Source: Cinclus cinclus (Eukaryota; Chordata; Aves; Passeriformes; Cinclidae). Taken from it: a stretch of DNA of 64,000 nt. Shown here one piece after another: positions 14,042 to 28,600 of this stretch. A model generated the notes under the pieces. It saw only the letters and a program-made list of their open reading frames with translations, was not told where the DNA came from and ran no database searches. How positions within the stretch are numbered: position 1 is the first letter of the stretch; every line of letters begins with the position of its first letter. The stretch spans positions 7,603,602 through 7,667,601 of the forward strand of contig NC_085055.1 in the NCBI RefSeq assembly GCF_963662255.1, in the 5' to 3' direction. Both the position numbers and the translations under genes were made by a program.

Positions 14042-14144
14042 TCTCGATGGTAATTCCCAAAATTCAGTTTTAAACAAGACAGGAAGCTACATAGAATCTG
14101 TTGATCTCTTAAATCAGATCTTCCTGGTTAGTTTGTAGGAGCAG
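14042..14144 (+). ncRNA. Candidate lncRNA exon (103 bases), possibly distal SOX2OT
   Basis: Strong acceptor (ACACTTTTCTTTTGCTTCCAG, AG at 14,040-14,041) and strong donor (CAG then GTAAGATA, GT at 14,145-14,146) spaced 103 bases apart in otherwise gene-free AT-rich DNA, plus strand. No coding potential is seen. SOX2OT has exons spread over hundreds of kb upstream of SOX2, so an exon here is expected. The splice-site pair is the only evidence. Confidence 0.35.
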
Positions 14145-17100
14145 GTAAGATATATATTAATAATAAAGACAGAAATATATATTTGCAAGTAGAAATTAAT
14201 CTTATTCTGAACACAAAATTTTAGTCAGAAACATCAGCCCAGTACTGATCACATGCACTTCAGGGGGACAGGATCAGTCCTTGTGCTCACAGCATCTGTT
14301 TCAGGACACCTAGAGAAGTAATTGTGCTCCTTATGGGTATCCAAACTGCTAACACAAAACAAAAATGAGTGGTTATTATCTGCATGTTGGCCTTATGTAT
14401 TTTACATCTCCAGTCCGTGCCACCCCTCAAATGCCAAACCTGTGCTTAACATCGTGCCAAAAGGCCTCCTGTCTGATAAACCTTGACACTACATTGTTCT
14501 CTTGTCAAGGGGCATTATCCTAGCAATTCAGCAAAAATTTTTCTTCATTTGGACAGTGCATCTTGCAGACATTCCCTTCTTCTATTGATTTGTTTTCTCC
14601 TGTCCCTTTCTCCTTCTTTTGTTTTCTTATCATAGCTTCAGGTTATTAAGTGCAAAGTATTGATGGGAATAGGTGGTTTTGGTCGATGGAGAGCTAATGC
14701 ATCCCTAATCCCACCATTGTTATAGAGTTATGCTTTACTCTGGTTCCTGATGGGGGAAAAGGTGCAAAGCTCTTGATCCTAGTTTTATTTGTCACAAACC
14801 CATCCATCAATCAACCACAAGCATGTCTGAATGCTGAATGACATGTGGGTCTCAGCTGAAAAAATTCGATAACACTGTATTGTCAGGTTGCTCACTCTTT
14901 TTTTTTTTCGATAAGAAATACATTTGACTGAAATAGATAAGCATACAACTACTAAAGACTTGAAGAGAGAGAGTGACATACATGACACCAAAGGTTTTCG
15001 ATCTTCGGTATTAATGATACTTATGAGTAAATAAAATTGAAAAAAAGCTCTAGACATGCAACATGCTTAAATCCTGTGAGTTTTTTATTAAGTTGGGGTT
15101 TCAAGTTTTTAATCTGGACATATATTGCAGCCTGCCACCTAGGTCCAGATGCTGATAGAATCTATGACTGAATTTCTATTTTTAAAAAATTTTATTGGTT
15201 AATATAGCAGACATTCATGAGTAGAATATTATTTTAATATACATCGAGAACCTCTGCATTTATTATTTCTGAATAAGGGTGAAGACACATAAGTATATAT
15301 GTGTACATGTAAGTATTATTCTTTTGTGATTTGAAAAAAATTTGAATTATTTTTATAGTACATATACATAGATATTTTATACTATGCAAATAATTATGCA
15401 CAAAATTTTAAAAATGTCTCTTTAAAATATATTCTCAGGTATTATTTTGGAATCTTTTTAAACTAGTTACTGTGTGAAGCACACTAATACATTGCTGAAA
15501 GCTTATCCCATTATTTATACACAATTTTCTATTCATACTGAAATAACTGCATTTACAAACTGTTAAAATGTTGCAATTTTCCATTTGTACACTGTAACTC
15601 TGAGAAAAGTAATCAACAGATCAGAACAATTTAGAGAATGCATTTTATTTTCTTGCCATAAAAGTAGACACTTTAGAATGGAGAACGCATTAAATGACCT
15701 AAAAAAATCCATCAACAAAGGTAACAAAAAGACAACCCAAATCAGAGGCTCTAAGACAAACATGATGTAGCCTCAAGTACTGGCACACTCTATGAGTAAG
15801 CCATTTTTTCTCTGCTCTGTGACTAGGGGCTACAAAACTGCAAAAATCAATGTGGGAGTGCTTTAGGTTTGTTGGGTAAATTACACGTGCTTGGCTGCTC
15901 TATTGTATCTGGCCCATATTCTACACCAGATACTTTTAGATGGAACTGTCACATAATACATATATTCAATATTGATTTTTGTAGATTTAACAGAGCTTGA
16001 ACTGAACTCCATAGTAAGCAAGGAAAAACTTAAGGGAGGCTCCTCAAAATTGGGATGAACACATAAATATAGAAATACTATTGAATGTCTGTGTCTGGGA
16101 ATCTCCTGGCCCAGTTTTAATTTGGTATGGGTGAAGTCCGGAGTAGTTGAAAACTGCTGGTATTAAATATCTGTTGGTTTATCTTCCCATTATTTATTTT
16201 TGTGCATTTTTTTAATGTTTGCACCAAGACCAAGTGAACATGGAAAGTTATAAAAATTTTTACATTGCATTATATTGTCTGAATACCAAATAATGCCAGA
16301 TGAAATCCAGAACACCTCTGCTAGCACCAAAGAGCACTTTAAGGTCTCTGTGCATGTCATGAACAAATTATTTTATATTAAATTCAGTTAATGCAGTAAA
16401 GGCTGTCACTCTCAGATGCAGGACACCTAAGTCTACATTTAGACATGGGAGTAGGTGGTCTCACTTCAATTTTCATGTAACTTCAAATAGAAAAAAGACA
16501 CTAATTCAAATGTCTAAATATGAAACATGGAAAATTTGACTGCCTTTGAAAATCTCTATGTTAGTTATCAAATATGAGGTAATCAAGTGCGAGCAGTTTG
16601 CTAGTTTTAGGTCCCAGGCTGGTGTGACAGGACTGGTAACACTCCCTAATAAGACTGAAGAAGGCCAATATATTCTCAGGGGAAAGAATATATATTTGTA
16701 ACTTTAAAAAGTAAATTAATACTGCAAACATAAGCTTATTTCCATTATATTTATGAACAGTGTATTACTAATATCTGTTTAATCACATTTTAAAATACCT
16801 GTCTCCAGAGCAATTTGTAATCAGATAGTCGCTGTAGCCCATAAAGAAACACAGCTTAACTGCTTGAAATAATGGATCCTTCAGGTTTCACATCCACCCA
16901 CCAGCAGTGTCACTGAAGCCCTGCCTGCACTTCTGAAGTCATACCTCAGCCTGTGTTTACTCAGCCGTGCCCACCAAGTGTGGCTCCTGTAGTGGAGGAC
17001 TTTTGGTTAGTGCTGCCACGAGGGATGCTGAAATGGTATTTAAAGGAAGGAGACAAAACAGGTCTTAAATTTCCAGGGAATGCTTTCCATTGTCAGTACT

Positions 17101-20100
17101 GCTCCAAGCTCCTCACCACTCCCCTGACCTCCTGGAGCACAATCCTCATGTGGCTGCAGCTGCAGGGGCCTGAGACACTTGAGGTGCTCTGCTTGGTTCC
17201 AGCTCTGGGCTCAGAGTGGGCAGTGTGTGGTTCCTGGCTCACCTGCACTCTGACAAACAGCCAGCGGGAGCCATCTGCACCTCAGAGCCCTACCTTCAAA
17301 CCTTACAAATCTCTTGGTGGTATTATGTTTTAAAAAAATTTTAGGACGTTTTCAGCTGGTATTAATTGACATAATTCCAGTAATGCTCTTGCTAGGACAG
17401 CGGTTTCCACTAATGAATATCCAGCATTGTATCTCTGCCAGCAGTCAGATGTGGTAATCAGAGCAGTCAGCCTCTGAGAGTAAAGCAGAGCCTTGTCAGG
17501 GGGCCTCCACTTTAAAACTTTGTCTCTTGGTCTGTCAGTGCTTGATTTTATTATTCTAAGGGCATTTTGATAACCCCTCTGTGTTTGGGTCTTCATGGTG
17601 TGAAGGTCTGACTAAATAATGAGGGTACTTTCTCTTTTATCTTTAGAGGGAGGATTTACTTATTACTGCCAATAATATGGGTCAGATTTTCAAAGGTGTT
17701 TTAAGTTCACCTCCATGTTTGTACTGCATAAACACTTGCAATTGCTTTTGTATCCAGTCATTTCTACAGATGAGCATTTACCATTATTTTGCTATGCAAG
17801 TGATGCTTGTGTGTGTATTCTTCTGTCTCGTTTCTATAGATAAACATACACAGGCACAAGTGGGTGTCATGCTTTTATGTGACATTTTACAGTGCTAAGT
17901 ATTAAGGGGACAGGACACTAACACCATTTTCATTCTCAAGATATATGATGGGCTTGTTTTTTACACTGAGGGGAAAAAAAGAAAAGATTGTGAATTCAAC
18001 CTTTTCTTTTTTCTATTCATTTTGTCCTCTGTCTTATGTGACAAGAGGCCATGAAGGATCTATGACCATGTGTGATATTCCAAATAAATGAAATGTGTCT
18101 CTATATTCTAATAGTATCTGCTGTACTAGGTACTACCTCATGGTACTGATACCTCCATTTTATGAAACACAAGTTAGTCATATGAAAAGGGACTTTAACT
18201 TTCATAAAACATGTGTGGCTCTGTTCCTTAGACAATAAAAAGAAGCTAACAGAAACAGTTGTTACTTACCTCCTTTTGAAAGAAAAATGAATGTAAACAG
18301 GGTTTCATCAATGGGAAGGGCACTTTATGTTCCTGAGCTCGATCCTACTTAGGGAGTTTTAGCCATTTAACACTGTGGCTTTTGACTGCTGTCTGTCTGG
18401 GAACTGGATGCCAGGGAAGAAAATGTTCAGGCATACCTTGGTAGCAGCTGTGCTGTATTTTCAGTTTACTCTTAGGCGCCACAATAGAGTCCCTGATGTT
18501 ATGCTTAGATGCAAATTAGCTCCTGAAGTGAATGGCAGTAACATTGTTGACATCCAGTACATATTAGAAGTCAGCACAAGTATCATGTTGGTCTATGTCT
18601 AGTGGACGTCCAGGACCACTCAAGAGGTTAAGGACATTGTTCATCAACTGGGAATGCAACCTGAGAAATGTAAAGCCAGCAGAATTAGAAAGAAAGGGCA
18701 AAACACCATATGATTTGTCTGTTTAAGTGCCATATGGCATCTCTTTAAAATGTATAGTACTGGGGAAGAAAAGAGATTAGTGCAAAATATAAGAGCTGCT
18801 TCATAAGGCCCTAAGGACCAGCAGTTCAAAATACTGGAGTATCCAGACAGCCTCTCCTGCATCTTAAAGAATAAATGATGTCAAGCTACAGAAAATGATG
18901 GATGCAGTGCTTCTTGTTAGCCTGACACAAGTCCCAGGGAGGAATGATCAGCACAGGGCTGTCGCAGGATTGCTCCGTGTCTGTGTCGTTGTACAGCCAC
19001 AGCTGCTGTACAACTGCACAGCTCTGCTGGGTTAGCAGGTGTCAGTCCCCCACTGCAGCCACAGCCCAGGTGACAAGCTGCAGGATCTCTCCAGTGACTT
19101 GTTACAAAGGAGGGTTACAGAGATCAATTACTGTTTTCTTAAGCTGCATAAAGCTGAATTCTAGCTAGTGCAGCTATGTGTTATTGCTTCACATCTTCAT
19201 TCTAGTTTGGTGGGAATTTATTTGTAATGAAAGCAATTGCTGCTCTGTTGTTTCTTGTGCCATCGCTGCTCTCTGGGCATATGAAATTCACCTGCGGTTG
19301 GGTTCTACTCTTTTGATCTCACATGCAAGGGCACAGGACAGTCCTTGCTCTGGGTCTCTCAAGAGTAGCAGGATTTCTCCTGAACAATCCTATGTCTGAC
19401 ACCTTCCTTGTGAGGTGGGATAGCATGGCTAAACCACTTTCTGACTGCTCTGAGACAAGTTCTTCAAATTCCATTTCATATTTATATCCTAATTTGGGAA
19501 TGTCTTAGTAGAGGAAGGAAACATAGTTTTGGTATTTTGCGAATTTATGCAGACTGGTTTTATTCTTGTGGCACAGTCAAGCCACTGCCCATCAGAATTT
19601 CTTCAGCTGAATGGTCCCAAGTCTGGTTTGAGCAAAATAAATAAATGCTATTATATATTCATATGTATATGCTCAAACATATATTTTATACATTGGTTTC
19701 ATCTGAACCAACAGAATTATTCAACTGAATTTGTATCCATATGAGTATAAAGAAACAAGAAGCAGGTACCGATAATAAAGTGTATTTCCAAACCAATAAC
19801 TGTGAGAAAGGGACTCTGGGAGAAGACTCTTGCTTAATTTCCATACCTCATTTAAATTACTTTTTTAAAACAGGAGGAGAGTCATTGACTGGTCTGGATT
19901 TTTCAAACGTCTCTGAAGTATTACATTATGAATTTTATTGCAGTAATAGAGGAGTTATTTCTTTGTTTATCACATGCAAAATTGTCGAGCTCCATTTATT
20001 GAATATGAAAATATATTTATATATTTTAGAAAGTTACAAATAAGAAATGAAATGACAATGAAAAATTACTAGTTTTTCTTAGCTGGTTTTGGATTTGATT

Positions 20101-23100
20101 CTGTGGCATTTATTTTTGCTAATTTGACAACGTTCCTGCAAAGGATAAGAACTCAAAAGGGGACCGTCAAATTGGTCCCTACAGCTGTAAAACTTCTGAT
20201 ATGAGATAAAATCTCATGGAGTGTTGTAAAGCATTAACAGAAGAGATGAAATTGTTCCATCAACCTGAAGCTGCTGAAAGCTATTCATTTTCCACTCTTT
20301 ATTCTCATATAAGTTCTGGTAATGTCAATGAGAGCAACTTGCACTGTCAAAGCAAAAATCCACCCAAAGGCAACGACTCACAATGAAAGGGAGAAAAGAA
20401 ATTCCATCTTGAACTACAAAAACCTCAACTTCCCCACATATGTTTGATTCAAACAATATTTTGTTGGCTGTAAATTGTTTGCAATTGGAATGTTACATTC
20501 TTGGAGGAAATAATTGAGAAGAGCATCCCACCAAACTCATGCTAATTTGATTGCACAGTCCATATTTGGAGCATATTAGCACATTCAGTCCTGTGTACAA
20601 ATATATAAACTGCCATCTCCCAAGAAGTGAGAAGTGACAGAGGGAGTTCAGATGGGGGGGAAGGGAAAGAGTTGCCAATAAGGCCCAAGGCTTGCCAAAA
20701 TCCTGTAAGTGAAGGAAACGAAACAAAATGCAGAGAATAGACAAGGAAAATAAGCGGCTAATTACTGTACATCCCACTCAACTAAAAATGAAACACAGGC
20801 ACCAGACATCAGAGAGGCACATATTGCATAGGCACATCCTGACAGCAATGACAAAACAGTGTAATCACAAACAGAAAACTAAGAACCTTTCCCTCTTTGC
20901 TGGCAGTGTTGGTTGAATGTATTCTAGCAGAGGCTGTTATTCCCCTGTCACTGCCAGTCCTTTTTCTTCCCCATGTGGAAAAAAATGGCTCAAGGAAAGT
21001 GTGACTCCAGATCCTGCAGGTTCCTTGTGCCTGCAGCCTGCAGGGTCCAATTTATTTCCTGTGTGGGGCAGTGCTTTCCCTAGCTCTCCTCAGCTCAGGT
21101 GACAGGTGTGTTGTGTGCTCACACTGGGACATGTGTAGGTTAAGTCTTGATACAAATTACTTGATAGAAATTTGGGGCTGCTGAGAGAGCCCTACTTTTT
21201 GTCGTGATTTGTTGTGTCATTGTGAGCAGGTGGCACCCCTCGGTCCTGAAGTTCATTGTGATTTTAAGATATTGCCGCTGTGGGTTTTTTTAATTGAGAC
21301 CCCTGTATAAAAGGCACAATACTTGGTCAAAGGCTTGTGATTTTTCCAAAATTTAGCTGATGGTTACCATACATTCCTGTAATTCACCAGACTGATTTAT
21401 TGCTTCATGTTGCACTGAATATTTACTGGTTTATAACTGGACACGTTATCCTTTTAATCTAATTAAACCAGATATGGGCAAAAGAAAGTATTATGAAAGA
21501 TATGAATGTAACTCAAAGCTGGGGAATCTGAACACTGCAAGAAATTACTGAAGCCCTTTTGTATGTGCTCATCTCCCTCCTCTGGGCACTTGGCTTGTAC
21601 CTAGAGAAGTGCACAAAGTGGAGTGGTCTCTGTGTATGGGTCTTTACTCTCACCTTTGGCTTATGGTCACAAGAATTGGCCATATAAAGCAAAACATTCA
21701 AAGCAGAGTAGATTTGATGAAGGAAGGAAAGGAGCTGCATTTTATTTCTCAAAAAATTCATAAGGGATGCATGTTGCCAACTGAAACAGAAAGAAGGCAC
21801 AGCTGGAGGCAATAAACCAGATAGTTGGATATGTCCTGGCTGGGGAGATTTGCAAAACTCTCTGCAAATCGCTCCAGTCCCTGTCTGCTCTAAGTGGCCC
21901 AGCTCCTTGGTTGGCTGTAGATATGCAAGGGTGCAGCAGTTCTGTGAGGACAAGGGAGCAGCCTCACACAAATTGATCCAGCAGCAGTTACTTGGTGCAA
22001 GCACAGCAACTGCATCGAGCTAATGAAGGTCCTTCGTTAGGGACCACTGTCTTCTCTTTAAAGTGCTTTGAGGGTGATGTGAGAGTGAAGCAAGAGTCAC
22101 TTGCCTTAGCAAGTGAATGTTTTAGCCATCATCCTTTTTACAAAACACTGTTTAGAAACTGAATAAAGGCAGACCTCTCCATACTTTACCTCTTTCCTTG
22201 GGTGAAGCTGATGCTTTCTTAGTTCTCTTTGCATTGGGTGAAAACCAGTCCTCCACTTCTGAGGCTCACTCACTTCCAAGGAGAGCCTTATGCTGTGTTC
22301 AAGGAACGGCCCTTGTCTCCATCAGGGCTCTGTCTGCAAGGTTCACTGCTTTGGAGTGTGGTTTTCAGGAACAAATACAACTTGATGGCCCTCTACTATT
22401 GGAGAGCTTCCACAGTAGTTTTGTTGAGGTGCCCAGTTCCTGTCTGTGGCACAGTAATGGTTTTACATTAATGGGCAATGGCAGCCCTAAAGCAAAGTGC
22501 TGGGGTTGGGAAACTGGACAGGTAACATCGTCCTTCTAGTTGTGAGTCCCCCAAGCACAACCACCATTTCACCTGCAGTTTTTATAGCTCATAGTTTATG
22601 TATATTGCTAATTTATTTCATTGTTAAACTGTGCATGTGTCTGCATGAGATGTGGTGTTCTTCAGAATATTTTGGGGTGTTATATTGAAAAAGTACACTA
22701 CATTATTTCTGCTTAAGGAAACACTGGGACTTACACTTAGGGAAGTCGCGCTCTGCAGATAAAAGAAGTGACTGCAAAATGTGATTAATGTTATATAGGG
22801 AATTTTTCAGCATTGATTTGCATTCAGTATTCTGTAGTGCTTCTAGACTGAGGAACCTCTTACAGAGTTAAATTGTATCTGGATTTAGGATGGAGGTTCC
22901 GTCCCTTGAGGAGAAGGGTGCTTGTGATTACAGCAGTACTGCTGTTAGGCTGCACTGGCTGAATAATCTGCAATTTGGGGTTACTTATGGGAAAAGATGC
23001 CTGTAAATAAGGCTTTATATCATCTTTGTCTGGGTACAGCTGAGTATGCCTTGATTGCTTCCCAGCAGTATTGCAATGCAACATGTGCAGGCACGGGTGT

Positions 23101-23547
23101 GGAGAAAACTGCTTTAAGTATTCCCTCAATGGTATTGGTTATTGACAACCTTAGATCTATTCACCAAATGCAAGCCACCCCAGAAAATCAGGTGAAAACT
23201 CTTAGCCCTCATGTCCATGTTTCTCAATTATCTGAGAACAGAATAACTGAGAAGAAAATCTCTTGAAAAATCAATGAAAATGTTGAGTACTAATAATCTC
23301 ACAACTCACAGAACCTACCATAAGAAGAGAAAAGCTAGGCCATACAGAAGGAATCCTTCCCAAGGATTAATCTATTTAATGTGAAAATTTCCAAGAATTT
23401 CACATAACAGTACCAACCTTTTCAATTAAAAGGATAATTTTTTTAAAGTGAGGATGTAAATGAAAGTGGCAAAAATGTGGAATATGTTGTATGGAAAAAG
23501 GTTTCTTCAAAATTGATGGAGAGTCACATTATGAAGGAATATTATAA

Positions 23548-23580
23548 TTATGCTCAAAACATAGTTATGCTCAAAACATA
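23548..23580 (+). repeat. Perfect tandem duplication of a 16-base word
   Basis: TTATGCTCAAAACATA occurs at 23,548-23,563 and again at 23,565-23,580, separated by one G. Probably a recent small duplication. Confidence 0.9.
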
Positions 23581-24939
23581 CATTGAGCTTGGATCAAAGA
23601 TCAAAAATAAATATGGGGCTTAACAGTACATCTGTATTCTATTATCATTAAATTCCTACTTGTGTCTCCAAACTAAGGAAAACAAACCTTTTTAATGAAA
23701 CAAGGTTTTAATTTGGGAGGTTTATGACAAAAATAGAAGTATTTTTCAAATTTCACGTATTAACTAGGAATAAATTTTTATTTCGGTTTTGATACACTTT
23801 CAAACAACAGTGTTGGTCATAAAAATCAAATGTTAGCAACATCGAAATCTCTTTTAGAAACCCAAAACAGTGAAATTGTCTTTCATTTTTACAAATTTGA
23901 ATACAGAGTTCTGGGAAAAGAGAGCCTAAAAAAAGTAGTGCAACACCAAACCTGATCCCTTGGCTGGATGGAGCTTTGGTTGGCTTCTGACTTGACATGG
24001 GGCTGAGAAAAGAGGGCAGGGACTGTAAAGCTGCCCTTCAGTTCTGTCAGGCTGCAAGACTCCAAACTTCCCTGGCAATCAGCTGCCCCTGGAGGACAGT
24101 GTCTTAGTCAGCTCTTCTCATTTCTTTTGATTTCTGCTGCCTGGTGCTGGGAAAGGGATAAATGAGTTTTCACTTGGCTGCCTGCACAGCCCTGCTGTCC
24201 TTGTGCAGAAAGGGAATCTTCACCGGCCAGCTCCTCCAGCTTCCTGTACTTTATACCACTACAATGTCTACTGAATCACCACTGGATATGCACAACTCTC
24301 ATTAAGTGAACAACAGTAGCTAATGAAAGCAATCAAACTAATTGTTAAACATAGCAAGAAAGCACCTTTATACTTCCTTTCTCTTGCAGGCTCCTCATAT
24401 TTTGCCAGTGAAAATAAATCAGGGCATTTAGTGAGGCACTCAGGGAAGCTGTGATGCAGAGGAGGTGTTACTGCAGTGCTGGGGCAAATGGCACACCCTG
24501 CTGCTCTGTGGACTTCCCAGCTAAACAAAACCAAGATTTATTACAAAAAGTAACTAACTCAATAGGACAGGGGTACAGACAAAGAAAAGCCAGCTTATTC
24601 TGAATAAAAGTTATTTTGCAGGAACTTATGTACTTTAACTAATGCTCGAAATTTGAGCTCACCCTTTTCCTTAATTTGACTTATATTGTCCAAATGCCTC
24701 AGGGTAAGCACAGCTAACTTTTTATTCAAAGTATGTAAGAAATAAGTGTCCTAGTATTGTTTTCAACTGACAGATCATCTTGGTTTTGAGTCATTTATGT
24801 TCCAGCAGATGCTGGAAGGAGGAACACCAACTCAAAACATGAAACATGTAAGAAGAAAAAGACAAAGTACTTTCTGAGGAAAGACTTGAGAAAATGTTAA
24901 TAGATCAGTCAGTGCCTTTGTCATTTCAACAGGTAAAAA

Positions 24940-24953
24940 GGGGGGGGGGGGGG
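24940..24953 (+). repeat. G14 homopolymer
   Basis: Fourteen consecutive G following AAAAA. Prone to sequencing length error. Confidence 0.9.
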
Positions 24954-27900
24954 CTGTTTGTGTTTTTTGAGTATCAGATGTCTGTCCCAATCTTTATAAA
25001 ATACTGATTTACTGACAAATTAGAAATCCTACAACATTTTCTAATCTAAACCCTCAAAATATTAAATTAATATGAGCCACAAATAGAAGTGATATCCAAG
25101 CCAGACACTCTGTTACCCAGAAATGAAAGTAACTCTCCCACACTGCTCCCAACAGTTTGAATAGATGATGAACCAAAGATGGATAATATGATATACCCAG
25201 AGGCTTGGCAAGCTTTGGGTAATTTGGAACAAGGACGTGGCAATTTGCAGAGCAGCTCCTGCAACTCTTACCCTGTGCCCTGGGCAAAGAGCTTTCTGTG
25301 ACATCCTCAGAGTTAAGAACAAGGACCCCAGTGATGGGAACATTGGGTTCTCTGCTAAGTCCAGTAGAAACTATTCTGTCTAACAGCTGAAATAAATTTT
25401 GCGGTTCCTCTGTTTCAATTTTTGATAGAAAGAAAAAGGAAGATATCTGGATGGTGTTACCTGAAGCATAATTGTAGACAGGCAGTTAGGATTCCATAGG
25501 GTATTTTTGTAGCCTTGTTTATTGCAGGCAGACAAACCCTTCCTTTCCAACGGCAAGTAAACTATTATTTATTATCATTTTTGGCTAGGAATTAACTGCA
25601 GCCTTTGGAAATAATTCTGAAGTAAAATCCTCGTATTAAAAAAGAGGGAAAAAAATGACCAAAAAAAAAGATTAATAACTCAAAATCTTTTAAAAATAGC
25701 AAAAGCAGAGGCCAGGATAAGTGAGCAGTTTCCATTTACTTGTAAAGAAGGACTGAAGACTGTCTGTGGAGGAAGAGTCACATCATAGCCCTCCTGCCAG
25801 GCTGGGACCAGGTTTGTCATGCTCATTCCAACCAGCAAACTGCAGAGAACCACTCACAGAATCCTTTTTCCATCCCAGTGGGTTTCCATGCAAATTTCCA
25901 CTTGTTGGCATGGCAGACATAAAGCCATGACACCACAGTGACCCTGTGACTCCTGAAGTCTGAAGAGCTTTCATGTGAACTCATGTTAAGAATATGTTGC
26001 TGATCTGGTTGAAAAGTTACCAACCACTCCTTGTCCCTGTTACTTGTCCCTTCTTTTCCTTCCCTATAATCATTTATGGCAGCTGGACACTTGCTAGCAG
26101 AACTGCATGTGTTCTGTCAGCAAACAATGAATGTGATTAAAGCAAACAATCAAAGGAAAAATGAATCAAAAACTAAACAAGCAATAAAATTTGCTTATGA
26201 GCATTTACAAGATAAACCAGATAATTTTAATGGAACCTCTTCACAGACTGAGTATATGTGCAGGTTTTTGGGGATGGGAGCTTCCAACCTGAAATAGCTG
26301 AGAAAAGATAGTGAGAGTAATCTCCTAAGATGAATCAGCAAAAGGGAGAGCAAGGAATGAGGGCAGCAAAGAAAATTATTAGGCAGAAGATTAAAAACAA
26401 ACTCAGAAGTGGTATTTACACATTGTCCATAATTCATCTATGAAACTCATTGCGATGGAATTTCAGTAATGCTTATATAATTATATTTTTTAAAAAAATA
26501 AGGGGCAAATAAGGGAATGAAAAATTTTCAAAATCTTGTTAAAATATGTCCTGGACTCAGAAAGTTCCTGGTCTTCAGGTGTCTGGACATGGGGTGAAGG
26601 TAGCAGGAAATTACCACTTTGTGCTCTCTCTCCTGCAGCTCTGCTGTACACTTGCATTGACCTTTCCTGTTAAAGGAGGATGCAGGACTGGATGCAGCCG
26701 TGGTGCCACCATTCTGCTATCAGATTTCATGTAATCAGGTCTTGTGCTATTTTAATCTGCAATCACACAAAATAAAGCTATGAAAGTTCATGGAGGATAC
26801 TGGAAAAGTCTGGTTGCCATCCTGAAACTGCTAAGGTGGCTTATACACACTGGAAATAAATTGTTATTCACTCTCCCCAGTAGAACACCCCCATTTCTGT
26901 GCTATTTTAAACAGGAAGTGAGACTAAATTAGCTCATGTGAGCATTTCTGTGATTTGGCCATTTAAATGGTTTTTTCCAATCTATGTGTGTGCATGTATC
27001 ATTTTGTTTATAATTTGCGTCCTTAATTTCATGGAATGCTTAGAATAAGAAAAAAAAAAAGCTCTTTCTTACTTTCCTTAAAGAAAAGTAATGTGTTAGT
27101 TAATCTGAAAAAAGTGTCCTGATTAAAAGAAATGTGAAACTTCTGCTTTCTTAGAAAGACTAAATTTAGTCATTCTGAAATGTAGAATAGCTTCTGCATC
27201 TATTAAATATTATAATCTTGGTTATCATCCACTGAAATACATCCTTTTCCAGAGTTCTAATGGAAATATAACAAGATACCAGAAAAAAAAAAGAGTGTAA
27301 GGAAAAGAAAATTATGCTTGGTACTCTGAAAATTGAACATTTTAATGGCAATAGGATGAGGAGATGATGTGTGTTGCAAAGGACGTTTCACTTGGATTAT
27401 TTTTTTCCATAATTGGAGCCTCTTAAATGATATCATGATACTTAGTATGAGTAAAGCATGAGTAAATGTAGAAAAAGGATACAAAAAGACAAATTTCAAG
27501 CATTTGGCACTGGAGGAGCAGTACTAACAAAATGAGTTGACTCACCAAGGCTGCAGTCCAGCAGTTACCAATGTGCTGGAGCTCATAAATTATTTTGGTT
27601 CTGGTAGAACTATTAATAAATATGAGGCTGGACGGGATCCTGGGATCTTATAATATCAGTCAGTCTACAGGATTCTGGTTTTCTAATTTAGCTTTTATCA
27701 CTACCTGAGTAGTGTTACCACGGATATTTAAGGGAATCTCAATTAAAAGAATTAGCAGCACAGTTCCTTTTTGCTTCTCTGGATGGCAAGCAGTGTCCTG
27801 GACATTGTCACTGTGCACCCAGCAGCAGTGAGGGCCAACAACAGCTCCACATTGTCCATGGGCATTACAAAGGAAGGATAAAATCAAAGGTAGAGAAGTC

Positions 27901-28384
27901 GTGTCACTGTCATTTGATGATCAGCCAGCATCATTTCAATCTTATCCAGAGATCTTTGGTCATTTAACTCTGTTCTGTGTCCCTGTCCCCATAAGGTGGA
28001 ACACTTAAAAGGATAAATCAGATACTTGAGAGATGTAGGCTTGTGTGGATGAATGTATTGAGGAGCCTAAGGCTCTTTGATTTCCCAGCGCCTTTGAGGG
28101 TCTGGATTGTAATGTTGACTGTCATCAGCTTATTGAAAATAGCAGAGAACATACCTCTTCACTAACTATTTTATTATCCCTAAATGCCTACTGTGGAGAA
28201 GAAAAGACAAGATAGATCCCCACAGGACTTGCCATGGAAACACTGATCCTGGGGGGAAAAAGCCACTCAAGATCAGTGCTGTCCACTCTACGCAAGTACA
28301 GAAATATTCTGGCGCTTTGTATGAAAAAATGTTTGTAGGCATAGGAATTATAAGTACAAGTATCTGATCATCAGACACTGACAG

Positions 28385-28600
28385 GTGAATGTAGCCATTA
28401 ACTAATTAGCAACAGAATTTGCATAACCTGCTACCCTCAAATATTTTTATGAATAAATTGATGGTCATCCAAATAGTTGCAAATGAATTAATTAAGAGAT
28501 GATAAGATTCTACAGATAACCAAATGAAACTAAGCATTTTTCATAATTAAAGCATTTTACCTTTATGATTGCTCATCTAATTCTACTAGTAAGATTATTT
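28385..28600 (+). promoter_or_regulatory. Candidate distal enhancer with consensus octamer
   Basis: AT-rich block about 21 kb upstream of SOX2 with CATTAACTAATTAGC, a perfect octamer ATTTGCAT at 28,417-28,424 (followed by AACC), TGCAAATGAATTAATTAAGA and TTTTCATAATTAAAGC. POU and paired homeodomain sites are clustered here more than in flanking DNA. Inferred. Confidence 0.35.

Larger units (their letters stand above)
14145..28384. other. Gene-free AT-rich DNA (presumed intron or intergenic)
   Basis: No coding gene is seen. Small features are a G14 run at 24,940-24,953, a 17-base direct duplication at 23,548-23,580 and an octamer ATTTGCAT at 22,816-22,823. The longest frame (163 codons, minus strand, 21,513-22,004) is Cys/Ser/Leu-rich with no domain and is treated as chance. 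Confidence 0.7.

Noticed and set aside
21513..22004. 163-codon minus-strand frame in the AT-rich desert
   Set aside because: No domain or signal peptide; a plus-strand frame overlaps it; length is possible by chance in 35 kb.
22816..22823. Octamer ATTTGCAT preceded by CATTG as a SOX-OCT composite
   Set aside because: Orientation and spacing differ from the canonical SOX-OCT arrangement, and no other motifs cluster nearby.
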